Below are positions 18,720 through 28,050 of a stretch of 64,000 bases of DNA, in pieces. Position numbers and translations under genes: made by a program. Each line of letters begins with the position of its first letter. Position 1 is the stretch's first letter. Under the pieces are notes generated by a model that worked only from the letters and a program-made list of their open reading frames with translations, was not told where the DNA came from and made no database searches. The stretch is from Alistipes sp. (GTDB taxonomy: Bacteria; Bacteroidota; Bacteroidia; Bacteroidales; Rikenellaceae). The stretch lies in assembly GCA_017621455.1 (NCBI GenBank), contig JAGATC010000016.1:62001-126000 (forward strand), read 5' to 3'.

Positions 18720-20282
18720 CTACAACGGAATGTTGTTGTGACGCTTTGCGGGGTTATGCATACGCTTGTTGCGCAACGACTCCAAGGCGCGGATTACGCG
18801 GAAACGAGTGTTGCGTGGCTCGATAACATCGTCGATATAGCCGTAGCGCGCTGCGTTGTAGGGGTTAGAGAACTTATCGCGGTACTCCTGCTCCTTCTCG
18901 GCAACAAACTTAGCCTTATCCTCCTTGTTCTCGAATGCTGACAAAGCCTTAGCGTGCAATACCTCAACGGCACCACTTGCACCCATAACGGCGATCTCAG
19001 CTGTAGGCCATGCGTAGTTAACGTCACCACGGATGTGCTTCGACGACATAACGATGTAAGCACCACCGTAAGCCTTACGCAAGGTAACGGTAATCTTGGG
19101 CACTGTAGCCTCGCAGTATGCGAAGAGAAGCTTAGCACCGTGGGTGATAACACCACCGTACTCCTGAGCAGTACCAGGCAAGAAGCCAGGAACGTCTACC
19201 AACGTCACCAAAGGAATGTTGAAGGCGTCGCAGAAACGTACGAAACGTGCTGCCTTACGCGAAGCGTTGATGTCGAGTACACCTGCCATGAACTTAGGCT
19301 GGTTAGCGATGATACCCACGCTCTGACCGTTGAAACGAGCAAAACCAGTGATGATGTTCTTAGCATAAGCTGCTGCCGACTCCAGGAACTTACCATCATC
19401 AACGATAGCCTTGATAACCTCCATCATATCGTAAGGCTTGTTAGGATTGTCAGGAATGATGTCATTCAAGATGTCCTCCTTACGAGCGATATCGTCGGTA
19501 CAGGGCTGGTCGGGAACCAACGCTGTGTAGTTCTGAGGCATGTATGAGAGAAGGTCGCGGATAAGCTGCAAGCCCTCCTCCTCAGAGTCTACGGCGAACT
19601 GTGCTACACCCGACTTAGTTGTGTGCATGTTAGCACCACCAAGCTGCTCCTGAGTTACATCCTCGCCAGTTACGGTCTTAACAACCTTAGGACCAGTAAG
19701 GAACATGTTCGAGGTCTCACGGCGCATGATGATGAAGTCGGTCAATGCGGGAGAGTAAACAGCACCACCAGCGCAAGGGCCGAAGATAGCCGAAATCTGA
19801 GGGATAACACCCGAAGCCATAACGTTACGCTGGAAGATGTTAGCGTAACCAGCCAAGGCGTTTACACCCTCCTGGATACGTGCACCACCCGAGTCGTTAA
19901 GACCGATGCAGGGAGCACCATTGTGTACGGCCATATCCATAACCTTGCAAATCTTGTCAGCCAAAGAGATTGACAACGAACCTGCAGTCACGGTGAAGTC
20001 CTGAGCAAATACGTAAACCAAACGGCCAGCGATGGTACCATAACCAGTTACCACGCCATCACCGAAGGTGTGCTTAGCGTCCATGCCGAAGTCGTAGCAA
20101 CGGTGAGTAACGAACATATCGAACTCCTCGAAGCTGCCCTCGTCCAAAAGCATAGCAATACGCTCACGTGCGGTGTACTTACCCTTCTCGTGCTGCTTGT
20201 CGATAGCCTTCTGGCCACCACCCATACGAGCGGTCTGACGGTTCTCCATCAACTTATCAATGGCCTTCTGAATTTCACTCAT
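18720..20282 (-). CDS. mmdA: Methylmalonyl-CoA decarboxylase alpha / acyl-CoA carboxyltransferase subunit
   Basis: 520 residues, matching the ~515-aa carboxyltransferase family. It transfers CO2 from (S)-methylmalonyl-CoA to biotin, giving propionyl-CoA. Crotonase-like landmarks include the oxyanion-hole Gly motifs ([25 protein letters not shown]) and [11 protein letters not shown] carboxylase role is possible by family. The adjacent Na+-pump subunits and epimerase make the decarboxylase direction, and energy conservation in propionate formation, the better reading. Confidence 0.93.
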   Translation of the reverse strand: MSEIQKAIDKLMENRQTARMGGGQKAIDKQHEKGKYTARERIAMLLDEGSFEEFDMFVTHRCYDFGMDAKHTFGDGVVTGYGTIAGRLVYVFAQDFTVTAGSLSISLADKICKVMDMAVHNGAPCIGLNDSGGARIQEGVNALAGYANIFQRNVMASGVIPQISAIFGPCAGGAVYSPALTDFIIMRRETSNMFLTGPKVVKTVTGEDVTQEQLGGANMHTTKSGVAQFAVDSEEEGLQLIRDLLSYMPQNYTALVPDQPCTDDIARKEDILNDIIPDNPNKPYDMMEVIKAIVDDGKFLESAAAYAKNIITGFARFNGQSVGIIANQPKFMAGVLDINASRKAARFVRFCDAFNIPLVTLVDVPGFLPGTAQEYGGVITHGAKLLFAYCEATVPKITVTLRKAYGGAYIVMSSKHIRGDVNYAWPTAEIAVMGASGAVEVLHAKALSAFENKEDKAKFVAEKEQEYRDKFSNPYNAARYGYIDDVIEPRNTRFRVIRALESLRNKRMHNPAKRHNNIPL

Positions 20283-20487
20283 AGTGTTTTATTTTTGATT
20301 TAATTAATTTTTGTTTTTCTAAAATCTTCGGGCAACACATTTTAAGTCTTACCCAAACATTTTTGGTCGTAAATAAGTGATATAATTTGAGTTGGTTTTA
20401 GGCGCACGAAATTCTCAGAAACCGCAGTTTACCTATCGTAAATGAGGATTTCGAGAATGAGTGCAACGCCAAAACAAACAAATTAGA

Positions 20488-20898
20488 TTACTTATTCTTG
20501 TTCTCGCAGAGCTCGGTGAGGATACCCTGTGTAGACTTTGGGTGGAGGAAAGCGATGGTCAAGCCCTCAGCGCCCTTACGTGGAGTCTTGTCGATAAGAC
20601 GGATGCCGTGAGCCTCAGCGTCAGCGAGCTGCTCCTCGATGTTCTCGCAAGCGAGAGCCATGTGGTGGATACCCACGCCCTTGTTCTCGATGTACTTAGC
20701 GATGGTTGACTCGGGTGATGTAGGCTCCAAGAGCTCAATCTTAGTCTGACCAAGCATAAAGAATGCGGTCTTAACCTTCTGGTCAGCTACCTCCTCGATA
20801 GCGTAACACTTCAAACCCAATACGTTCTCCCAGTAGGGAATTGCCTCCTCAAGGCTGTTCACGGCGATGCCGAGGTGCTCAATGTGTGATACTTTCAT
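20488..20898 (-). CDS. mce: Methylmalonyl-CoA epimerase
   Basis: 136 residues, a VOC-fold metalloenzyme interconverting (R)- and (S)-methylmalonyl-CoA. Metal-ligand regions are visible: H-I-E-H-L-G-I-A at the N-terminus, G-I-H-H-M-A-L-A mid-protein, and a C-terminal L-T-E-L-C-E. It lies 205 bases upstream of mmdA on the same strand. The gap contains an imperfect hairpin (about 20405-20460), so it may be a separate transcript or an attenuated one. Confidence 0.95.
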   Translation of the reverse strand: MKVSHIEHLGIAVNSLEEAIPYWENVLGLKCYAIEEVADQKVKTAFFMLGQTKIELLEPTSPESTIAKYIENKGVGIHHMALACENIEEQLADAEAHGIRLIDKTPRKGAEGLTIAFLHPKSTQGILTELCENKNK

Positions 20899-21107
20899 CG
20901 TGCTTTGTTTTTATAAAGTTTAACTTAATATTTTTTTGTTGCTGTCTTAGCGTGTTTGTTATACAAAAATCACCCAAAGTTACTTCAACTTTTTGAAACA
21001 ACGAAATATTTTAAGCTATTTTTTGCATTTATTTTCCACATCGCCTACACAAGTTTCAACTTCGTTGACAAAAAGCAGTGATATAGTGAAAAAAGTGGAT
21101 TGAGGGG

Positions 21108-21138
21108 TTTGATTATTGCAGAAAAAGCGCTATCTTCG
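21108..21138 (+). promoter_or_regulatory. Promoter for the thioredoxin-like/meaB pair
   Basis: TTTG (21108-21111), 19 bases, then TATCTTCG (21131-21138, one mismatch from TAnnTTTG), 20 bases before the ATG at 21159. Confidence 0.65.
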
Positions 21139-21158
21139 CATATTAAACCATAATACCG

Positions 21159-21638
21159 ATGAGACGATTTTTCGCAATACTACTCTTTATGGTGGCTACG
21201 ACTGTTGGCACACAAGCCCAGAGCATACGTCTCGGCGAGCCTGTGCCGTCGCTTAGCCTGCAGTCATCCATAGACGAGACCCTCGCTATCTACAACCGCG
21301 ACTACGTATGCCTCATCTTTGCTCACTCCGAGAGCGAGCCTTGTGTGGATGCCCTACGCAACTTCGCCCCCACTGCCGAGGCTATAAGCAAGCAGTGCGC
21401 CATCGTTGTCATCACCTCGGAGAGTGAACTCGACAGGGAGGTTATCACCGAGCGTTTAGGCGTCGAGGACTACATCCTCGCCTTCGATAGTCATGGTCGC
21501 ACGTTCAAGGCCTTTGGCATACACTATGTCCCCTTTGCTGTGATATACCGCACCAAAAACTCTCACATAGAGTGGTTCGGCCCCATGCACCACATCGAGA
21601 CATCGACATTCCAACGAACAAGCAAACGAAGTAAATAA
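21159..21638 (+). CDS. Secreted thioredoxin-fold protein
   Basis: 159 residues with an N-terminal signal peptide (cleavage after A-Q-A/Q-S near residue 21). A TlpA/AhpC-type thioredoxin fold follows: L-G-E-P-V-P-S-L-S-L, one Cys in S-E-P-C-V-D-A-L where a CxxC would be expected, and the cis-Pro segment Y-V-P-F-A-V-I-Y. With a single active-site Cys it is unlikely to be a classical disulfide reductase. The last residues are basic (R-T-S-K-R-S-K). It precedes meaB by 16 bases, so it is probably co-transcribed. The role is unknown. Confidence 0.65.
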   Translation: MRRFFAILLFMVATTVGTQAQSIRLGEPVPSLSLQSSIDETLAIYNRDYVCLIFAHSESEPCVDALRNFAPTAEAISKQCAIVVITSESELDREVITERLGVEDYILAFDSHGRTFKAFGIHYVPFAVIYRTKNSHIEWFGPMHHIETSTFQRTSKRSK

Positions 21639-21654
21639 ATAAAATCCTAAGTAT

Positions 21655-22764
21655 ATGGCTTTTAGCAAGATAGAACACTACGAGAAAGAGTACTTAGATA
21701 AGCACCACGACAGTGCTCTCAACGTCGCTCAGGGCGTCGAGGACCAGCCCGTCGTTAACCCCTATTTTGTACGTCGCAAGCGCCGCGTGATGACCACCGA
21801 TGAGTATGTCGCAGGCATCCTCGAGGGTAATATCACCATCTTAGCGCAGGCCATCACCCTCATCGAGAGCAACAACCCCACGCACTATGCTCAGGCTCAG
21901 GAGATTATCGAGCGCTGTCTACCCCACTCTGGCAAGTCCGTACGTATCGGCATCACGGGAGTTCCAGGTGCTGGTAAGTCGAGCTTTATCGAGGCTGTGG
22001 GTAACATGGTCACCTCGTTCAACCACAAGCTCGCCGTGTTAGCCATCGACCCCTCGTCGGAGCGTAGCGGTGGCTCTATCCTTGGCGACAAGACACGTAT
22101 GGAGAGCATCTGCCACAACCCCAACATCTTCGTGCGCCCCTCGCCCTCGGCAGGCTCTTTGGGTGGCGTAGCACGCAAGACGCGTGAGACCATCGTGCTG
22201 TGTGAGGCTGCGGGCTACGATGTCATCTTCATCGAGACCGTGGGTGTGGGTCAGTCGGAGACCGCCGTACACTCTATGGTCGACATGTTTATGATGTTGC
22301 AAATATCTGGTGCTGGCGACGAGCTTCAGGGCATCAAGCGCGGTATTATGGAGATGGCCGACATGATGGTCATCACCAAGGCCGATGGCGAGAATGTGAC
22401 TAAGGCGGAGCTTGCCAAGGCGCAGTATCAGGGTGCTCTGCACCTCTTTCCACTCCCTGAGTCGGAGTGGCGACCACAGGTATATACCTGCTCATCGCTC
22501 GAGGGCACAGGCCTTGAGGAGGTGTGGCAGGGCGTGGAGCAGTATCTGCAGCATATCGAGCTTAATGGCTACTTTATGGCCAACCGCAACCGTCAGAATA
22601 AGTACTGGATGTATGAGACCATCAACGAGACCTTGAAGTCGAGTTTCTATAACAACCCCGAGATTGAGGCTAAGATGGCCGAGGTCGAGCAGCGCGTATT
22701 GGACGCCAAGCTATCGTCGTTTATAGCAGCTAAGGAGCTGTTAGACATATACTTCAAACAGTAA
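21655..22764 (+). CDS. meaB: Methylmalonyl-CoA mutase-associated GTPase MeaB
   Basis: 369 residues of the MeaB/ArgK G3E GTPase family, which protects and reloads the B12-dependent methylmalonyl-CoA mutase. The P-loop G-V-P-G-A-G-K-S-S is near residue 102, the switch region is I-E-T-V-G-V-G-Q-S-E, and the base-recognition motif is T-K-A-D. It sits opposite the epimerase/decarboxylase operon, completing the succinyl-CoA to propionyl-CoA set except for the mutase itself, which is not in the window. Its TAA stop (22762-22764) overlaps a hairpin element. Confidence 0.95.
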   Translation: MAFSKIEHYEKEYLDKHHDSALNVAQGVEDQPVVNPYFVRRKRRVMTTDEYVAGILEGNITILAQAITLIESNNPTHYAQAQEIIERCLPHSGKSVRIGITGVPGAGKSSFIEAVGNMVTSFNHKLAVLAIDPSSERSGGSILGDKTRMESICHNPNIFVRPSPSAGSLGGVARKTRETIVLCEAAGYDVIFIETVGVGQSETAVHSMVDMFMMLQISGAGDELQGIKRGIMEMADMMVITKADGENVTKAELAKAQYQGALHLFPLPESEWRPQVYTCSSLEGTGLEEVWQGVEQYLQHIELNGYFMANRNRQNKYWMYETINETLKSSFYNNPEIEAKMAEVEQRVLDAKLSSFIAAKELLDIYFKQ

Positions 22765-22888
22765 TTTCTTGTGATAGCGGCGCTACTGCGACGCTTCAGT
22801 CAAAAGCCCGAATGGGAAATACGGCAAGTATGTCCCATCCGGGCTTTCTCGTGTCAACGCCACATTAGCACCACTCTGACAAGAAATT
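22763..22888 (-). repeat. Hairpin element 8 (type delta, minus orientation)
   Basis: The only clearly inverted copy. It follows the only plus-strand gene with the element's right end at its stop codon (meaB), so the same end still faces the stop. Its outer arms (GATAGCGGCGCTACTGCGACGC, CAGAGTGGTGC) match element 10 at 23115-23245, but the inner hairpin (AAAGCCCGGATGGGACATAC family) is of the gamma kind. Confidence 0.8.
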
Positions 22889-22934
22889 ACCCGCGCCAGC
22901 GAAGAATCTGGTGGTCAGCATGATACCCCACTCC

Positions 22935-23036
22935 GTCATTCTGAACGAAGTGAAGAATCTCTCGGTCTGCACGCCCGTCAAACCGTAGTGCTAACCTTGA
23001 GATCCTTCGACTGCGCTGCGCTACGCTCAGGATGAC
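22935..23036. repeat. GTCATTCTGAACG dispersed repeat
   Basis: Begins GTCATTCTGAACGAAGTGAAG and ends GCTACGCTCAGGATGAC: the same family as 3394-3480, read in the other orientation, with inverted-repeat ends. Confidence 0.65.
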
Positions 23037-23060
23037 ATTTCATCAGGCGCCCCGAGACCC

Positions 23061-23118
23061 AATTTCTTGTCAGAAGTCGTGAGATGTGCCGCAGATTGCG
23101 GCTTATCACAAGATAATT
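23061..23118 (+). repeat. Hairpin element 9 (internal-deletion derivative)
   Basis: A 58-bp unit: left arm AATTTCTTGTCAGAAGTCG through GAGATGTG joined directly to the right arm CCGCAGATTGCGGC...TTATCACAAGA. The whole central GTAC hairpin is missing, with the outer stem intact. Confidence 0.75.
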
Positions 23119-23245
23119 TCTTGTCAGAGTGGTGCTAATGTGGCGTATCGCAAAAGAAGAGGGCTGAGGATAGTACTTAAACGTACAGCCTCAGTCCTCT
23201 TACTTTTTGGGATGCGTCGCAGTAGCGCCGCTATCACAAGAAATT
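23115..23245 (+). repeat. Hairpin element 10 (type delta)
   Basis: Left arm CAGAGTGGTGCTAATGTGGCG, inner hairpin GAGGGCTGAGGATAGTAC / GTACAGCCTCAGTCCTC, right arm GCGTCGCAGTAGCGCCGC. Six of six transition-type arm differences are G-U compatible on the + strand. Its right end lies 12 bases from the frdB stop. Confidence 0.85.
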
Positions 23246-23257
23246 CAAGAAATCTGC

Positions 23258-24001
23258 TTAGTCCTTAAGCTTCGCCGCCAAGAACTCACGGTTAAGGCGT
23301 GCAATGTGCGCGATAGAGATTGACTTAGGACACTGTGCCTGGCAAGCACCAGTGTTGGTACAATTACCGAAGCCAAGCTCATCCATCTTAGCAACCATCG
23401 CCTTAGCACGGCGTGCACCCTCAACCTTACCCTGTGGGAGCTTAGCGAGTGACGATACGCGAGCAGCAACGAACAACATTGCCGAGCCATTCTTACATGT
23501 TGCAGCACAAGCACCACAACCTACGCAAGCTGCAGCATCCATACTCTCATCGGCATCAGCCTTAGGAATAGGAATAGCGTTACCATCGGGCACTGAGTTG
23601 GTGCGCACTGAGATAAAGCCACCAGCCTGAAGAATCTTATCGTAAGCAGAGCGGTCTACTACGAGGTCGCGGATTACGGGGAAGGCAGCCGAGCGCCATG
23701 GCTCGATGGTGATGGTTGAGCCATCCTGGAACTTACGCATATACATCTGGCAGGTAGTCACAGCCTGTGAAGGACCGTGAGCGTGGCCATTGATATGCAT
23801 AGAGCACATACCGCAGATACCCTCACGACAGTCGTGGTCGAAGGCTACGGGCTCCTCACCCTTGTGGATAAGGTCGTTGTTGAGGATATCCATCATCTCA
23901 AGGAATGAGGTATCCGCAGAGATATTCTCAACCTTGTAGGTCTCGAAAGCACCCTGTGACTTAGCGTCTTTTTGACGCCATATCTTTAATGTAAAATTCA
24001 T
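23258..24001 (-). CDS. frdB: Succinate dehydrogenase/fumarate reductase iron-sulfur subunit
   Basis: 247 residues. The N-terminal 2Fe-2S cluster motif is C-R-E-G-I-C-G-M-C followed by a fourth Cys (T-T-C). C-terminal 4Fe-4S/3Fe-4S ligands are C-V-G-C-G-A-C and [12 protein letters not shown]. It carries electrons between quinol (cytochrome subunit, 26020-26766) and the flavoprotein (24036-25982) on the cytosolic face of the membrane. In anaerobic Bacteroidales the complex mainly reduces fumarate to succinate. Third gene of the CAB operon. Confidence 0.95.
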   Translation of the reverse strand: MNFTLKIWRQKDAKSQGAFETYKVENISADTSFLEMMDILNNDLIHKGEEPVAFDHDCREGICGMCSMHINGHAHGPSQAVTTCQMYMRKFQDGSTITIEPWRSAAFPVIRDLVVDRSAYDKILQAGGFISVRTNSVPDGNAIPIPKADADESMDAAACVGCGACAATCKNGSAMLFVAARVSSLAKLPQGKVEGARRAKAMVAKMDELGFGNCTNTGACQAQCPKSISIAHIARLNREFLAAKLKD

Positions 24002-24035
24002 AATTTCAGTTTTTATTAAAGGTTAACGTCAAAAA

Positions 24036-25982
24036 TTAGTCTTTGTAGTTACGCTGTGCGCGGTGTACGAACTCATACTCGAGAGGCTCGATAGTCATCT
24101 CGGGAACGTTGTCGATGCCCTTGTACTCCCAAACAGCGGCGTATGCGAACTTGTCGTCGTGACGCAAAGCCTCGCCATCCTCTGTCTGGTGCTCCGAGCG
24201 GAAGTGACCACCGCACGACTCCTCACGGTTCAAGGCGTCGCGTGCCATAAGCTCACCCAACTCCAAGAAGTCCTCCAAGCGGAGTGCCTTCTCAAGCTCT
24301 ACGTTGAACGACTCGTTGTTACCCACGAGCTTAAGGTCGCTATAGAACTCCTTGCGGAGAGCCTGAATCTCAACGATAGCCTTCTCCAAAGACTCCTTAG
24401 TACGTGCCATACCTACGTTGTCCCACATGATGAGACCGAGACGCTTGTGGATGTCGTCAACAGACTGGTTACCCTTGATTGCGAACAAGCGCTCGATACG
24501 TGCACGAACACCTGCCTCAGCCTCGTCAAAGGCCTTAGTGTCGGTCTTAACCTTAGGTGCCTGAATCTTCTTAGCGAGGTAGTCACCGATGGTGTAGGGC
24601 AATACGAAGTAACCGTCAGCCAAGCCCTGCATAAGAGCCGAAGCACCAAGACGGTTAGCACCGTGGTCTGAGAAGTTAGCCTCACCGATAGCGTACAAGC
24701 CAGGGATAGTGGTCATAAGGTTGTAGTCGACCCAGATACCACCCATGGTGTAGTGTACTGCGGGGAAGATCTGCATAGGCTGCTCGTAGGGGTTCACGTC
24801 GGTAATCTCCTCGTACATATCGAAGAGGTTGCCGTAGCGCTGCTTGATAGTCTCCTTACCCAAGCGCTCGATAGCGGTCTTGAAGTCGAGGAACACTGCC
24901 AAACCAGTCTCGTTCACACCATAACCTGCATCGCAACGCTCCTTAGCGGCACGTGAAGCAACGTCACGTGGCACGAGGTTACCGAATGCGGGGTAACGAC
25001 GCTCCAAGTAGTAGTCGCGATCCTCCTCGGCGATGTCCGAAGGAAGCTTAGTGCCCTTGCGGATAGCCTCCACGTCCTCCATCTTCTTAGGAACCCAGAT
25101 ACGACCATCGTTACGCAACGACTCAGACATAAGGGTCAATTTCGACTGCTGAGTGCCGTGTACGGGGATACATGTGGGGTGAATCTGTGTGAAGCAGGGG
25201 TTAGCAAAGCCTGCACCCTTACGGTAGCACTGGAATGCTGCCGAGCCGTTAGATGCCATAGCATTGGTAGAGAGGAAGAATACGTTACCGTAGCCACCAG
25301 TTGCGATAACAACAGCGTGAGCACCGTGACGCTCAATCTCACCAGTTACGAGGTTACGTGCGATGATACCGCAAGCCTCGCCATTCTCGATAACTACATC
25401 CAACATCTCGTGACGTGGGTATGACTTCACTGAGCCAGCGGCAATCTCCTTGTTCAATGCAGCGTATGCACCCAAGAGGAGCTGCTGACCGGTCTGGCCA
25501 CGAGCATAGAACGTACGCGATACCTGAGCACCACCGAATGAACGGTTAGCCAAAAGACCGCCGTACTCACGTGCGAAAGGTACACCCTGCGCTACGCACT
25601 GGTCGATAATGAGGTTTGACACCTCAGCAAGACGATATACGTTAGCCTCACGTGCACGATAGTCACCACCCTTGATTGTATCGTAGAATAGACGATATAC
25701 TGAGTCGTTATCGTTCTGATAGTTCTTCGCAGCGTTGATACCACCCTGTGCAGCGATAGAGTGTGCACGACGTGGTGAGTCAGAGATGCAGAAGATCTTA
25801 ACGTTGTAGCCAAGCTCACCGAGTGAAGCAGCTGCAGAAGCACCACCAAGACCGGTACCTACAACGATGATATCCAACTTACGCTTATTTGCCGGGCTAA
25901 CAACCTTGATGGCTGCCTTATGGTTGCTCCACTTCTGAGCCAACTCACCTGCCGGAGTTTTAGCATCTAATTTATAAGCCAT
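24036..25982 (-). CDS. frdA: Succinate dehydrogenase/fumarate reductase flavoprotein subunit
   Basis: 648 residues. The FAD-binding [10 protein letters not shown] is near residue 41, [12 protein letters not shown] is at the covalent-FAD region, and the C-terminal catalytic-domain motifs include [10 protein letters not shown]. The long form (about 640-650 aa) is the Bacteroidetes/B. subtilis type paired with a single cytochrome b subunit. It lies 34 bases upstream of the iron-sulfur gene. Confidence 0.96.
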   Translation of the reverse strand: MAYKLDAKTPAGELAQKWSNHKAAIKVVSPANKRKLDIIVVGTGLGGASAAASLGELGYNVKIFCISDSPRRAHSIAAQGGINAAKNYQNDNDSVYRLFYDTIKGGDYRAREANVYRLAEVSNLIIDQCVAQGVPFAREYGGLLANRSFGGAQVSRTFYARGQTGQQLLLGAYAALNKEIAAGSVKSYPRHEMLDVVIENGEACGIIARNLVTGEIERHGAHAVVIATGGYGNVFFLSTNAMASNGSAAFQCYRKGAGFANPCFTQIHPTCIPVHGTQQSKLTLMSESLRNDGRIWVPKKMEDVEAIRKGTKLPSDIAEEDRDYYLERRYPAFGNLVPRDVASRAAKERCDAGYGVNETGLAVFLDFKTAIERLGKETIKQRYGNLFDMYEEITDVNPYEQPMQIFPAVHYTMGGIWVDYNLMTTIPGLYAIGEANFSDHGANRLGASALMQGLADGYFVLPYTIGDYLAKKIQAPKVKTDTKAFDEAEAGVRARIERLFAIKGNQSVDDIHKRLGLIMWDNVGMARTKESLEKAIVEIQALRKEFYSDLKLVGNNESFNVELEKALRLEDFLELGELMARDALNREESCGGHFRSEHQTEDGEALRHDDKFAYAAVWEYKGIDNVPEMTIEPLEYEFVHRAQRNYKD

Positions 25983-26019
25983 AATATATTCAGTTTTTAT
26001 TGTTTACAACCATCAAGAA

Positions 26020-26766
26020 TTACTCGAATACCTTTACATCCTCAATCTGCGTAGCACCCAACTCAGCGATTGTGGTCTCGTTAGCCTGGATGTAGCAGAA
26101 GATAACTACAGCAGCGAAGCCGAGGAATACAAGAGTAGCGATAACGTTAGAGGTGAGCTTCAAGCGTGGATACCAAGTATCATTAGCAGCACCTACGCTC
26201 TGGAACATAGACCATACACCGTGAGTGAGGTGGAACCACAACGCTGCGAACCATACGAGGTAGAGAACAACGTTATACCACTTCGAGAAGGTGATCATCA
26301 TGATAGCTGCACCGCTTGTAGCGTGAACCTCATAGCCACCAACAGTGGTTGTCGTTTTGCCCAAAATCTCCTGAAGCTGCATCTCCGACCAGAAGTGTAC
26401 GAGGTGAAGACCAAGGCCGAGGATTACGATGATACCCAACACGAGCATGTTCTTCGAAGCCCAGCTCACACCCTTCTCCTGAACGGTTACAGCGTAGCGC
26501 TGCTTACCACGAGCACGGTAGTTGTCGATGGTAAGGATGAAGGCGTAAACGAAGTGTACGAGAACACCTACGGCCAAGATAACTGTACCCACAAGAGCGT
26601 ACCAGTTCGCACCGAGGAATTCACATACCATGTCGTAACCCTCGGGGCTAAATAACATTGTTAGGTTCATAGCCATGTGGAAGAGGATGAAGAGCACGAG
26701 GAAACATCCCGAAACACTCATAACAACCTTCTTACCCACTGATGAATTAGTTAAAAAACATCCCAT
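26020..26766 (-). CDS. frdC: Succinate dehydrogenase/fumarate reductase cytochrome b subunit
   Basis: 248 residues with five predicted transmembrane helices and the His residues expected of a di-heme b558-type anchor (for example near L-F-H-M-A-M-N, V-H-F-V-Y, G-L-H-L-V-H-F-W, W-F-H-L-T-H-G-V-W). It binds menaquinol and anchors the A and B subunits. First gene of the operon. Confidence 0.94.
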   Translation of the reverse strand: MGCFLTNSSVGKKVVMSVSGCFLVLFILFHMAMNLTMLFSPEGYDMVCEFLGANWYALVGTVILAVGVLVHFVYAFILTIDNYRARGKQRYAVTVQEKGVSWASKNMLVLGIIVILGLGLHLVHFWSEMQLQEILGKTTTTVGGYEVHATSGAAIMMITFSKWYNVVLYLVWFAALWFHLTHGVWSMFQSVGAANDTWYPRLKLTSNVIATLVFLGFAAVVIFCYIQANETTIAELGATQIEDVKVFE

Positions 26767-26860
26767 AGTGTAAAAAAATTAATTATATTTGTAAATAGTT
26801 TTGCGTCTATTGGTGTTAGAAAAGTGCGTCTGTTACGTTCAAACGCAACATTTGCTACCG

Positions 26861-26868
26861 CAAAGATA
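26861..26868 (-). promoter_or_regulatory. -7 box for the frdCAB operon
   Basis: On the minus strand this reads TATCTTTG, preceded 19 bases upstream by ATTG (a near TTTG). It lies about 95 bases before the frdC start, leaving a fairly long leader. Confidence 0.5.
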
Positions 26869-26979
26869 ACAATTGTTTGCATAATAACAATACCAAAATG
26901 CACTTTTTTGCCCACCAAATGGAGAGTTTTACGAAAAACTATACACTTATATAATATATAGCTACCAATTTTCACGACC

Positions 26980-27516
26980 ATGGAGGATAAAAAGAGTATT
27001 CGCAGCGAGGTACGACGACGTATAAAGCTGATGTCGGAGGATGATAAGCAGACGGCAGCCCGAGCGATATTCGAGGCTGTGGAGGCTACGGAGGAGTTTA
27101 TCGAAGCAGAGTGCGTGGCGCTCTTTGCAGCGATGTGGGATGAGGTACCCACCAACGAGGCGCTGGAGCGCTGGAGGATACTCGGCAAGCGTGTGGTTGT
27201 ACCCCGTGTCGAGGGGGATATTATGCGCTACTACGACTACTCTCCCGACCAGATGAGAGAGGGCGCCTTTGGCATTATGGAGCCTGTGGGCGATGTTGAG
27301 GTTGAGCCCTCGGCAATAGACCTTATGATAGTGCCTGCGCGCGCCTTTACGCCACGCGGTGAGAGACTTGGCCGCGGTGGTGGTTTCTACGATAAGTATA
27401 TGTCACAGAGCGAGTTCCGTGCCACGAAGTTCGGCATAGCCTTCGCCTCTCAGATATTCAACACACTCCCCACCGCTCCCCACGACATCGCCGTAGATAG
27501 ACTCTTTAGCGCATAA
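26980..27516 (+). CDS. 5-formyltetrahydrofolate cyclo-ligase
   Basis: 178 residues. ATP-dependent conversion of 5-formyl-THF to 5,10-methenyl-THF (folate salvage). The diagnostic G-R-G-G-G-F-Y-D-K-Y motif is near residue 128, preceded by P-A-R-A-F; the N-terminal K-S-I-R-S-E-V-R-R-R helix is typical. The length is normal. Its TAA (27514-27516) sits within the left arm of a truncated hairpin element. Confidence 0.93.
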   Translation: MEDKKSIRSEVRRRIKLMSEDDKQTAARAIFEAVEATEEFIEAECVALFAAMWDEVPTNEALERWRILGKRVVVPRVEGDIMRYYDYSPDQMREGAFGIMEPVGDVEVEPSAIDLMIVPARAFTPRGERLGRGGGFYDKYMSQSEFRATKFGIAFASQIFNTLPTAPHDIAVDRLFSA

Positions 27517-27622
27517 GCGAGGGGGGCAAAAGAGATGACCACGGGATAGTACTCAAACGTACTGCCCGTGGTCATTTAATCTTTTGGGATGGGCCGAGAA
27601 TGCCCCCTTATCACGAGAAATT
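27511..27622 (+). repeat. Hairpin element 11 (left arm shortened)
   Basis: The centre GACCACGGGATAGTAC / GTACTGCCCGTGGTC and right arm GATGGGCCGAGAATGCCCCCTTATCACGAGAAATT are of type beta. The usual left end is missing; instead ATAAG and GGGGGGCA, overlapping the upstream gene's stop codon, still pair with TGCCCCCTTAT. This looks like a deletion that kept pairing. Confidence 0.6.
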
Positions 27623-27749
27623 TCTTGTCAGAAGTCGTGAGATGTGGTGCATTATAAAAGAGACTGCCACGGGATAGTACATTAAGGTACAGCCCGTGGT
27701 AGTCTACTTTTAATAATGTACCGCAGATTGCGGCTTATCACAAGAAATT
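27619..27749 (+). repeat. Hairpin element 12 (type alpha)
   Basis: Near-copy of 3569-3699 and 6228-6358, head-to-tail with element 11 and sharing AATT. It ends exactly next to the stop codon (CTA 27750-27752) of the RyR gene. Confidence 0.85.
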
Positions 27750-28043
27750 CTACCTCTTCGTTATATTGTAGCCAAGTCGGGTGATTAGCTTTAGCGTACT
27801 GATGGCACTATTGCGGTCGTAGACGCGCTCTGACTCATCTAACTCGTCGTAGGGCACAAGGCATGGGTGCTCCTTGCGGCTATCGCTACGCTCCTCGCCA
27901 TAGCGCCAACCCTGTTCTATGCGGGTGGCAGCCCACTGCTCATGGACGTTGCGAGCCATGGTCTCAGCCAAAGACATAAGGTCGTCGGAAAGCTCCACGT
28001 CAGCAAGTTCCAGGGGCTTAGGTCTATACTCCTTAACGCTCAT
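27750..28043 (-). CDS. Stand-alone RyR-domain protein
   Basis: 97 residues, mostly one RyR domain (about 30-95). Landmarks are N-V-H-E-Q-W-A, I-E-Q-G-W-R-Y-G, L-V-P-Y-D-E-L, and Y-D-R-N-S-A-I-S-T-L-K-L-I, the conserved core of the Ryanodine-receptor repeat found in bacteria and phages. It has no signal or membrane segment. It directly follows (7 bases) a larger protein carrying the same domain, which in turn follows a sigma factor gene, so the three probably form one transcript. RyR domains have been proposed to sense nucleotide-type ligands; the ligand here is unknown. Confidence 0.8.
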   Translation of the reverse strand: MSVKEYRPKPLELADVELSDDLMSLAETMARNVHEQWAATRIEQGWRYGEERSDSRKEHPCLVPYDELDESERVYDRNSAISTLKLITRLGYNITKR

Positions 28044-28050
28044 AGCAAGG

